NCBI RefSeq assembly: GCF_039532215.1
Contig: NZ_BAAARN010000003.1
Span: forward strand, 124,001 to 188,000
Direction: 5' to 3'
DNA from: Pedococcus aerophilus
Lineage (GTDB): Bacteria > Actinomycetota > Actinomycetes > Actinomycetales > Dermatophilaceae
Length of the DNA: 64,000 nt
This document shows, one piece after another, positions 7,229-14,116 of the stretch (its first letter is position 1; each line of letters begins with the position of its first letter). Position numbers and translations under genes: made by a program. Below the pieces are notes generated by a model. The model did no database searches. It had not been told where the DNA came from and saw nothing but the letters and a program-made list of their open reading frames with translations.

Positions 7229-8734
7229 ATGGGGCCGGACCGCGAGAGAGCGCTGCCCGAGCGGGCGACGTCCGCGCGCGGCCTCGACGTGGCGGCGGTG
7301 CCCGACCGACTGATGGCCTCGTGGCGGCGCAGCGAGGAGTATGGCGTCTCGCTCGAGTCCGTCGACCCCGTCTTCGCGGGGACCGGAGCCTCGGACACGC
7401 TGTTCTTCCAGTGCGGTCAGGAGGTGCTGTCCGGGCTGCACGAGACGCTCGCGAACGAGCCCGTCAGCCTCATGCTCACCGACGCCGAAGGGCTGGTGCT
7501 GCAGAGGATGAGCGGGGACAGCTCGCTGCTGCGGGCCCTGGACAAGGTCCACCTCGCGCCGGGCTTCGCGTTCTCCGAGCGTGAGGCCGGGACCAACGGG
7601 CTCGGGCTCGCCCTCGCCGACCGCGTGCCCTCGCTGGTGCGCGCGGAGCAGCACTACAGCTCCAGCCTGTGCGTCTACACCTGTGCGGCGGTGCCCGTGC
7701 TCGACCCGGTGACCGGTCGCCTCGAGGGCGCCGTGAACATCACCACGTGGTCCCGCTCCCGCAGCGACCTCCTGCTGGCCCTGGCGCAGTCGGCTGCGGG
7801 CAACACCGCCGCCCTGATGCTGGCCCGCTCCACGGGACGCGCGCCACGTCCGACCCCGAAGGGCGAGGTGTTCCGGGTGGAGTCTGCTCGCCTCGAACCC
7901 GGGGCCGGCACCGCCCACGCCCTCTCGGCTGCCTGGGTGGAGGCCGTCACCCGGGCCACCGTCGCCCTCGAGTCGGGCCGCGTCGTCGCGGTCGTCGGCG
8001 AGTCCGGAGTCGGACGAACCACGCTGCTGGCACAGGCGATCCGCCGCGCTCGGCCGCACGACCGCATCCTGAACGCCCGTGTCCCCGCACCCCAGGACGT
8101 CGAGGCCTGGTTGTCCGCGTGGGGACCGGAGATCGGCAAGCACAGCACTGCCGTCATCCTCAGTGACGTCGACGAGCTGCCGGCGTGGACCGAGACCCCG
8201 CTGCTGGACCTCGTGACCGAGTCCATCGCGCCCGACTGGCTCGACGCACCCATGCTGCGTCGTCCGGTGCCCGTCAGCGTCACCGCCCGGTCGTTCCGCA
8301 CCATCCCCGAGTCACTGGCACTCCTCGTCGACACCGTCATCGAGGTGCCGCCGTTGCGGGACCGGGTCGAGGACGTCCTGCCGATCGCCCGTCACGTCGC
8401 CCTGCGGACCCGGGGCCGAGCGGTCGACTTCACCCCGGCCGCCGAGCGTGCGCTCTCGACCTGCGGCTGGCCCGGCAACACCGAGCAGCTGGTCCGGGTC
8501 ATCCGGCAGGCGGCTGCCCGCGGCGAGGTGATCGACATCCACCACCTCTCCGCAGAGGTCCTCACCGGCTCCCGTCACCGACTGACCCGTATCGAGTCCC
8601 TCGAACGCGAGGAGATCGCACGGTGCGTGGCCCAGCCGGGAACCACCATGCGAGCCGCCGCGGCCCAGCTGGGCGTGAGCCGCGCGACCCTCTACCGCAA
8701 GATGGCGCAGTACGACCTGCACGTGCCTCGCTGA
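7229..8734 (+). CDS. AcoR-type GAF/AAA+/Fis-HTH transcriptional activator
   Basis: 501 aa, ATG preceded by GAAGGAGG. Residues ~80-210 are a GAF sensor (FAFSEREAGTNGLGLALADR is the classic AcoR signature). Residues ~250-430 are an AAA+ core with Walker A GESGVGRTT and LSDVDEL at the Walker B position. The C-terminus holds a Fis-like HTH (TMRAAAAQLGVSRATLYRKM). The sigma54-contact loop GAFTGA is absent, as in most actinobacterial members, which act with other sigma factors. It is divergent from the amidohydrolase-DUF59-ADH operon and probably activates it in response to an alcohol, ketone or alkane signal, like MimR/PrmR-type regulators. Confidence 0.9.
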   Translation: MGPDRERALPERATSARGLDVAAVPDRLMASWRRSEEYGVSLESVDPVFAGTGASDTLFFQCGQEVLSGLHETLANEPVSLMLTDAEGLVLQRMSGDSSLLRALDKVHLAPGFAFSEREAGTNGLGLALADRVPSLVRAEQHYSSSLCVYTCAAVPVLDPVTGRLEGAVNITTWSRSRSDLLLALAQSAAGNTAALMLARSTGRAPRPTPKGEVFRVESARLEPGAGTAHALSAAWVEAVTRATVALESGRVVAVVGESGVGRTTLLAQAIRRARPHDRILNARVPAPQDVEAWLSAWGPEIGKHSTAVILSDVDELPAWTETPLLDLVTESIAPDWLDAPMLRRPVPVSVTARSFRTIPESLALLVDTVIEVPPLRDRVEDVLPIARHVALRTRGRAVDFTPAAERALSTCGWPGNTEQLVRVIRQAAARGEVIDIHHLSAEVLTGSRHRLTRIESLEREEIARCVAQPGTTMRAAAAQLGVSRATLYRKMAQYDLHVPR

Positions 8735-8756
8735 ACAGCAGCCGCGGCGCCTGCGA

Positions 8757-9026
8757 TCAGTGCTTGCGCAACGCCTCGATGAGCTCAGCTTTCGACATCG
8801 CCGACCGGCCTCGGATGCCGATCTCCCGGGCTCGGGCGAGCAGGTCCTTCGTGGTCCAGTCCTCGTAGTCACCACTGCGTCCTCCCTTGGCGCCGACAGC
8901 CTTGCGGGACGTGTTCGCCGCGGCGTTCGCGATGCGCGCGGCCTTCTCCTTGCTGGCTCCGTCCTCCCGCAGCGCCTCGTACAGCTCCGGGTCCTTCACG
9001 GACGGACCGGGGTTGCGTGCTGGCAT
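8757..9026 (-). CDS. small Rho-N (SAP-like) domain protein, DUF7218-type
   Basis: 89 aa from the ATG at 9026, with AGGAGGT 5 bases upstream. N-terminal half MPARNPGPSVKDPELYEALR, with a lysine/alanine-rich helix (GASKEKAARIANAAANTSRK). The C-terminal ~35 residues (WTTKDLLARAREIGIRGRSA and after) form a Rho-N/SAP helix-extended-helix motif that binds nucleic acid. It is highly charged and cytoplasmic. Such short proteins are common in Actinobacteria and are often annotated only by this domain; the cellular role is unknown. The stop faces that of the AcoR-like gene 22 bases away. Confidence 0.85.
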   Translation of the reverse strand: MPARNPGPSVKDPELYEALREDGASKEKAARIANAAANTSRKAVGAKGGRSGDYEDWTTKDLLARAREIGIRGRSAMSKAELIEALRKH

Positions 9027-9168
9027 GGTGACCTCCTGTGTCGTCGCCTCGGCGCCGCCTGACCAGCCGCCGGGGGTGGCGCCCAACTTCGCACGTTTGT
9101 CCTGCCGTGTCAGCGGGAAGGACGATGGCAGGAGAGCGCCGCGGGTGCTCGTCAGGGCGGGAGGAAGC

Positions 9169-9864
9169 ATGTCCGACACTCTCACCAGGGCCACGGGGAT
9201 CGTCTTCGACCTCGACGGCACCCTCGTCGACTCGACCTACGTGCACACCATCTGCTGGTGGGAGGCCATCGCGCAGTTCGGTCACGAGCGCCCGATGGCC
9301 GTGGTCCACCACGCCGTCGGCATGGGCGCCGGCCATCTGCTGGAGCACGTGCTCGGCGACGTCCGCGACCCTGGCCAGGACGCCGCGATGTCAGCGGCGC
9401 ACGACGCGCTGTTCGCGACCTGGCACGAACGCCTCCATCCCTTTCCCGCTGCCCGCTCGCTGCTCAACTGGTGCCGCGATGCCAAGCTCACGGTCGCGTT
9501 GGCCACCTCGAGCAGCTCGCGCGACCTGTGGGCGATGCTCGACGTCCTCGACCACCCGGACTTCGACGTGGTCGTCACCACGGACGAGGCCCGCGGTTCA
9601 CAGGCCGGAGGGGGCCTGCTCGAGTCCGTCCTGGACCGCACCGGTCTCGAGCCGGAGGACCTTCTGGTCGTCGGCGACTCGGTCTGGGACATGCGGGCCG
9701 CGACCCGCATCGGGGCCCCGGCGCTCGGCGTCGCGACCGGGGGCACCAGCGCTCCCGAGCTCCACGAGGCGGGCGCAGAGCTGACCTATCCCGACCTCAC
9801 AGCCCTTCAACGCGCCATGCAGGACGCGCGCGCCGAAGCCCTGCCGCCGGGCTACATCCCTTGA
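9169..9864 (+). CDS. HAD-superfamily hydrolase, beta-phosphoglucomutase-like
   Basis: 231 aa from the ATG at 9169, with GGAGG upstream. Motif I is FDLDGTLVDS near residue 13 (both catalytic Asp present), motif II is ALATSSSSRD and motif IV is VVGDSVWDMRAA. A helical cap follows motif I, as in subfamily I phosphatases. The motif III segment reads DEARGSQAGGGLLES where most relatives have RGKPxP, so the usual lysine is missing and activity may be altered. Likely a phosphatase on a small phosphorylated metabolite; substrate unknown. It stands alone between a Rho-N gene and the stress operon. Confidence 0.85.
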   Translation: MSDTLTRATGIVFDLDGTLVDSTYVHTICWWEAIAQFGHERPMAVVHHAVGMGAGHLLEHVLGDVRDPGQDAAMSAAHDALFATWHERLHPFPAARSLLNWCRDAKLTVALATSSSSRDLWAMLDVLDHPDFDVVVTTDEARGSQAGGGLLESVLDRTGLEPEDLLVVGDSVWDMRAATRIGAPALGVATGGTSAPELHEAGAELTYPDLTALQRAMQDARAEALPPGYIP

Positions 9865-10059
9865 GGGACCGCAGGAGGTTTGCCCCCCGGTCTGCTCCCA
9901 TCGGCGGGCGCCTGATGTGCCGCCACACCACCTCGGCAGCACATTTGCGCAGGTCAGAGGCCTTCGCGATGTTTGGGCCCTCTCGGAGGGGGTAGGTGGG
10001 AGAGAAGACGCGCGGCACCGACTGCACGTCCCACCCTCTTCGACAGGACTGGACTGGAC

Positions 10060-10833
10060 ATGAGCGAGACCTACGGAACGACCAGCAAGGACGAGCACGA
10101 CGACACCCGTGAGCTCGGCACCGTGGAGGTGTACCCGGGACGCGAGGACTACGGCTTCTCCGGCACGCAGCCCACCGGCACGACGGGCGCCGACAGCACC
10201 GATCAAAGCACCAAGGACGTCGCCAAGGACGAGGCGATGGCCACCGGACAGCAGGCCAAGGATGGCGCGCTCCACGTGGCTGAGGTGGGCAAGGACGAGG
10301 TGAAGAACGTCGCCCAGGAGACCAGTCAGCAGGCCAAGGAGCTGTGGCAGCAGACGCGAACCCAGCTGATGGACCAGAGTGCCCAGCAGCAGACCCGTGT
10401 CGCCGAGGGACTGCGGTCCCTGAGCGACGAGCTGTCGGGCATGGCGCGATCTTCGGAGCAGCAGGGCGTGGCCAGCGACCTCGCCCACCAGGCCTCGCAG
10501 CGGATGGGCGACGTGGCGGGCTGGCTCGACCAGCGTGACCCCGGCTCGCTCGTCTCGGAGGTCAAGCAGTTCGCCCGTCAGCGCCCGGGGACCTTCCTTG
10601 CGACGGCTGCCCTCGTGGGGCTCGTCGGCGGCCGCCTGAGCCGCGGTCTCGTCGCGGAGCACCAGGACGAGAAGGCTGCCGACGGCGGTGTCGACGACTC
10701 CGCCTCCGCGGGGGCGTCGACTCCGGTCGCCGCGCCCACTGCCGCACCGGCCACACCACCGGTCGTCGACCACAGCACAGCCGGGTACTCCGCCTACAGC
10801 GCCCCCGTGGGCACCGGCGAGTCCCCGCGATGA
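10060..10833 (+). CDS. Gln/Lys-rich helical protein with one membrane helix, stress-operon member
   Basis: 257 aa from the ATG at 10060. The first ~55 residues are acidic and disordered; residues ~60-190 are amphipathic helices rich in Gln, Ala and Lys (TKDVAKDEAMATGQQAKDGA, ETSQQAKELWQQTRTQLM) that resemble LEA or CsbD-like repeats. One hydrophobic segment (GTFLATAALVGLVGGRLSRG, near residue 185) should anchor it. The tail is Pro/Ala-rich. Its stop overlaps the next gene's start (ATGA). With the following holin-like and DUF3618 proteins it forms a three-gene envelope/stress operon seen widely in Actinobacteria. Precise role unknown. Confidence 0.75.
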   Translation: MSETYGTTSKDEHDDTRELGTVEVYPGREDYGFSGTQPTGTTGADSTDQSTKDVAKDEAMATGQQAKDGALHVAEVGKDEVKNVAQETSQQAKELWQQTRTQLMDQSAQQQTRVAEGLRSLSDELSGMARSSEQQGVASDLAHQASQRMGDVAGWLDQRDPGSLVSEVKQFARQRPGTFLATAALVGLVGGRLSRGLVAEHQDEKAADGGVDDSASAGASTPVAAPTAAPATPPVVDHSTAGYSAYSAPVGTGESPR

Positions 10834-11249
10834 GCTACCAGGACCACCAGGACGACGGCTCGACCCGTTCCCTGAGCAATGTCGGGGAGCTGTTCGCCGA
10901 CATCAGCCGGGACCTCTCCACCCTGGTGCGCCAGGAGATGGAGCTGGCCAAGGTCGAGATGCGAGAGTCCGCCACCAAGGCGGGCAAGGGCGCCGGAATG
11001 CTTGCGGGAGCCGGGGTGGCTGGCCATTTCGTGCTGCTGTTCCTGTCGGTCGCGGCGTGGTGGGGTCTGGGCAACCAGATCGGCCGCGGATGGTCTGCCC
11101 TCGTGGTAGCTGCCGTCTGGGCCGTCATCGCCGCGGTCCTTGCCGCCCGAGGGCGCCGAGAAATCAAGCAGGTCAAGGGAATTCCACAGACGACGAAGAC
11201 TGCGCGGGAGATCCCCGACGCGCTCAAAGGGAACGAGGACCACGCATGA
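10830..11249 (+). CDS. phage-holin-family membrane protein (DUF1469 type)
   Basis: 139 aa. The N-terminal amphipathic helix SRDLSTLVRQEMELAKVEMR leads into two membrane helices (GAGMLAGAGVAGHFVLLFLS and ALVVAAVWAVIAAVLAARGR) and a basic tail, the layout of the actinobacterial Phage_holin_3_6/DUF1469 family. Despite the name this is a chromosomal envelope protein, not a lysis gene. Its start overlaps the previous stop, and its own stop overlaps the DUF3618 ATG, so the three proteins are made together. Confidence 0.85.
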   Translation: MSYQDHQDDGSTRSLSNVGELFADISRDLSTLVRQEMELAKVEMRESATKAGKGAGMLAGAGVAGHFVLLFLSVAAWWGLGNQIGRGWSALVVAAVWAVIAAVLAARGRREIKQVKGIPQTTKTAREIPDALKGNEDHA

Positions 11250-11824
11250 GCAACAACCCAGACCAGATCCGTCGTGAGATCGAGGACACCCGCGGTCGGC
11301 TCAGCAGTGACGTCAATGCGCTGACCGAGACCGTGAGCCCCTCCAACGTCGCTCGCCGCCAGGCGGACAAGGTCGCCGGTGCGGCGACCTCGGTGAAGGA
11401 GCGTGTGATGGGTGCCGCTGACGACGTCCGCGGCACCGGCTCCGACGCCGCCTCCAGCGTGGGCAAGGCCCCCGGAGCGGCGGCCGACAAGGCCCGGCGC
11501 AAGACCGAGGGCAACCCCCTCGCTGCGGGTCTCATCGCCCTCGGCGCGGGCTGGCTCGTCGGGTCGATGCTCCCGGCCTCGGAAAAGGAGAAGCAGGCGG
11601 CGGTGGCCCTCAAGGAGAAGGCCGAGCCCCTCGTCGAGGAGGCGAAGTCCGTGGCACAGGACACCGCACAGGAGCTCAAGGAGCCTGCCCAGCAGGCCGC
11701 CGAGAGCGTCAGGGTCGCAGCCACCGACGCCGCGAGCACGGTGACCGAGGAAGGCAAGGCGACCGCCGAGGACGTCAAGTCCCAGGCCCAGTCCTCGGCC
11801 GACACGGTGCGCTCGACGCAGTAG
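11246..11824 (+). CDS. DUF3618 protein
   Basis: 192 aa. It opens with the DUF3618 signature (PDQIRREIEDTRGRLSSDVN), followed by a short membrane segment near residue 95 (AAGLIALGAGWLVGSMLPAS) and a long Ala/Glu/Lys helix to the C-terminus. It forms the third cistron of the stress-type operon and overlaps the holin-like gene by 4 bases. It probably sits on the inner face of the membrane; biochemical function unknown. Confidence 0.88.
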   Translation: MSNNPDQIRREIEDTRGRLSSDVNALTETVSPSNVARRQADKVAGAATSVKERVMGAADDVRGTGSDAASSVGKAPGAAADKARRKTEGNPLAAGLIALGAGWLVGSMLPASEKEKQAAVALKEKAEPLVEEAKSVAQDTAQELKEPAQQAAESVRVAATDAASTVTEEGKATAEDVKSQAQSSADTVRSTQ

Positions 11825-11883
11825 GCACCAACTGTCGACCCCTCGGAGATCGACCAGCACGAGCTCGTTCGACGGGTGGACGT

Positions 11884-12430
11884 CCGGGACAGACCTGGGC
11901 GCCCACCCGTCGTGCTGCCTCCTCGACCACGTGGACGTCCTCGGTGACGCCCGCGTGCCAGGCGTTGTACGGCATCCCCCTTGGAGAGTCCCCCACCACC
12001 GAGCACCTCGCGTCTCGCATGGTCGACGAGGACCGGGACCAGATGCTTGAGCGCTTCGGGTTCCACACCGAGACCCCCGGGCCCTTCCAGTACGAGTACC
12101 GGATCCGCGACCACGCAGACCGAGTTCGCCACCTCGTCCTCGTCGGCGTCAGCGAGGACTCAGGCGGACAGGTCAAGCGACTCTGCGGCTACCTGGTGGA
12201 CATCACGACGACCCTCAGCGACGAGGCGCAGGCGGCTGTGGCCGCCTCGGCCGAGCACCGGGCGGTCATCGGGCAGAGCAAGGGCATCCTCATGGCCGGC
12301 TTCGGGCTGTCCGACGACGCTGCCTTAGCCCTCTCGCGCAAGTGCTCCAACGAGCACGACGTCAGGCTTGCCAACGTCTCCCGGGGCCGGCGCTCCCGCC
12401 CCACCTGTGCCCGGGGGTCGGAGCCGAGGC
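11884..12430 (+). pseudogene. decayed PAS-ANTAR regulator gene
   Basis: Reading one frame from 11884 gives recognisable PAS-ANTAR sequence: TTWTSS...ACQALYG at 11926-11973 (compare TDTWTCSEGIRALYG in the intact gene at 40.8-41.4 kb), then PGPFQYEYRIRDH, LVLVGVSEDSGGQVKRL, and the ANTAR start SAEHRAVIGQSKGILMAGFG. The N-terminal PAS helix and any start codon are missing. Homology stops after NEHDVRLANVSR, exactly where a 33-base repeat shared with 2964-2996 begins, and the frame then runs into unrelated sequence. I read it as truncated at both ends. A short protein from a GTG at 11944 cannot be excluded. Confidence 0.7.
12375..12407 (+). repeat. 33-base direct repeat, copy 2
   Basis: Matches 2964-2996 with one substitution. 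It starts inside the broken ANTAR domain and replaces the expected continuation of that domain. Confidence 0.7.
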
Positions 12431-12465
12431 TCACCCCCCCGGCCCCGACACCACGCCTGATCGCC

Positions 12466-13536
12466 TCAGGCGTCGTCGGCGTCGTCGTCGCCGCGGGTCT
12501 CCCGTAGACGCTTGCCCCGCTGCACGTCCTCCTCCTCCTTGGCACGTGCCTTGTCGCTGGTCCTCGTGTCCCTCGGCGGCAGCTGGAGGGACCGTTCCGC
12601 GGCGACTCCCGACTGCAGCTCACGGCCGCGTTCGAGCTCGCTGTCGAGCTCGGCCCCGAAGAGCAGCGCGAGGTTGGTGATCCACAACCACAGGAGGAAG
12701 ACCACGACGCCGGCCAGGGCGCCATACGTCTTGTCGTAGCTGGCGAAGGTCGAGACGTAGAAGCCGAAGCCGGCGGACGCGAGGACCCACACGACGATGG
12801 CGACGACGGCGCCGACGCTGATCCAGCGGAAGCGCGGCTGCTTGACGTTGGGGGTCGCGTAGTAGAGGAGAGCGACGACCAGGGCGACCACGGCCAGGAC
12901 CACCGGCCACTTCCCGATGTTCCAGACGAGCAGGGCCGTCGAGCCGAGGCCGATCGCGTCCCCGACCGCCTGCGCGGCAGGCCCGGTGAGGACCAGGGCC
13001 ATCGCGACGACGGCCACGAGGACGAGGGCCACCAGGGTGACGGCCAGCATGACGGGCCGGAGCTTCCAGAACGGCCGCCCCTCCCTGATCTCGTACATCC
13101 GGTTCATCGCCCGCCCGAACGAGCCGACGTAGCCGGAGGCGGACCACAGGGACGCCGCCAGCCCGAGGACGAACGCCACGCCCGCCGCACTGCTGCGTCC
13201 GGCCAGGGACTGCAGCGTCGGTTCCAGGGTCTGCGCCGCGGACCCCGCCCCCACGTCCCGCAGGATCCCCAGGAGGGTGTCGACGGTCTGCTGCCCCTGG
13301 CCGAAGAGCCCCACGAGGGAGAGCAGGGCGATCATCGCCGGGAACAGGGCGAGGACCGCGTAGTAGGTCAGCGCTGCGGCGAGGTCGGTGCACTGGTCCC
13401 TGCTGAACTCCCTGAACGTCTTGCGGACGACGTAGCGCCACGACTCCTTGGTGACGTCGGTCGGTGATTCTGGTTCGTTCCCTGCCGACGCTCGTGCGGC
13501 GGTGGGCTGGTCCGGCTTCTCGGTGGTGCGCGACAT
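12466..13536 (-). CDS. YihY/virulence factor BrkB family membrane protein
   Basis: 356 aa from the ATG at 13536. After a ~35-residue polar N-terminus comes the YihY core: ESWRYVVRKTFREFSRDQ, DLAAALTYYAVLALFPAMIA, SASGYVGSFGRAMNRMYEI, YYATPNVK and LWLWITNLALLFGAELD. Six membrane helices are evident. The C-terminal ~55 residues are charged (KEEEDVQRGKRLRE) and end in Asp repeats. The family was once called RNase BN in error and is now regarded as an integral membrane protein of unsettled role. It is monocistronic and divergent from the MerR-like gene. Confidence 0.88.
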   Translation of the reverse strand: MSRTTEKPDQPTAARASAGNEPESPTDVTKESWRYVVRKTFREFSRDQCTDLAAALTYYAVLALFPAMIALLSLVGLFGQGQQTVDTLLGILRDVGAGSAAQTLEPTLQSLAGRSSAAGVAFVLGLAASLWSASGYVGSFGRAMNRMYEIREGRPFWKLRPVMLAVTLVALVLVAVVAMALVLTGPAAQAVGDAIGLGSTALLVWNIGKWPVVLAVVALVVALLYYATPNVKQPRFRWISVGAVVAIVVWVLASAGFGFYVSTFASYDKTYGALAGVVVFLLWLWITNLALLFGAELDSELERGRELQSGVAAERSLQLPPRDTRTSDKARAKEEEDVQRGKRLRETRGDDDADDA

Positions 13537-13711
13537 ACCTCTTCTGTGCCCCGTCCCGCGCCTGCCCAACCCTCCCGGCACCGGGCCGCATGACCCACTC
13601 GTGCGGGAGGCGCTCCGTCGTGCGCAGGGACCATCGTCCCTACCCACCACCGACCCGAGCGGGGAAGGTCGACCCAGGGCAACAGCTGCCCGGGCAGGGG
13701 TGCAGGGTGTC

Positions 13712-14008
13712 GTGAGTCCAGCGGGAGGTGACGCGCCCGACGTCGCCGCGCACGTCGAGTGGATGCTCGCCGAAGTGGCCGAGCGCGTCGGGGTGCCCGC
13801 CCGGACCCTGCGGTCCTGGGACCGCCGGTACGGTGTCGGCCCGAGCCACCGGTCGGCCGGCCCCTGTCGGGGATACGACGAGCACGACGTCCTCCGGCTC
13901 CGGACGATGCGCCGCCTCACCGAGCAGGGACTCCCCGCGCTGGTGTCAGCGCGCGTCGTCCTCTCCTCCGACCCGTCCCGGCTCGCGGCGCTGGCCGCGG
14001 GCGACTGA
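13712..14008 (+). CDS. MerR-type winged-helix DNA-binding protein, CarH/LitR-like HTH only
   Basis: 98 aa from the GTG at 13712 (an ATG at 13763 is the alternative; neither has a strong ribosome site). The core WMLAEVAERVGVPARTLRSW, with DRRYGVGP and GYDEHDVLRLRTMRRLTEQG, is the MerR winged helix of the LitR/CarH subgroup. No cobalamin-binding or other effector domain follows, so it may be a stand-alone DNA-binding domain or a trimmed relative. It lies between the divergent YihY gene and the MASE1 kinase 108 bases downstream. Target unknown. Confidence 0.6.
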   Translation: MSPAGGDAPDVAAHVEWMLAEVAERVGVPARTLRSWDRRYGVGPSHRSAGPCRGYDEHDVLRLRTMRRLTEQGLPALVSARVVLSSDPSRLAALAAGD

Positions 14009-14116
14009 CGGGACCTTCCGGACATCGATCTGGCAGGCACCCTCAAGATCGTGCCGCTCCGGCCGATGGGAGTCAGTACTCGATCGGTCCGGGTCGAGGT
14101 GGGGCGAGCGAACGGC

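Noticed and set aside
5635-7584. A plus-strand frame of 649 codons opposite the DUF59 and amidohydrolase genes
   Set aside because: Shadow of the minus-strand genes; codon pattern and content are antisense.
10830-11249. Phage origin of the holin-family gene
   Set aside because: The holin name is historical; its neighbours are actinobacterial stress genes and no phage gene is near.
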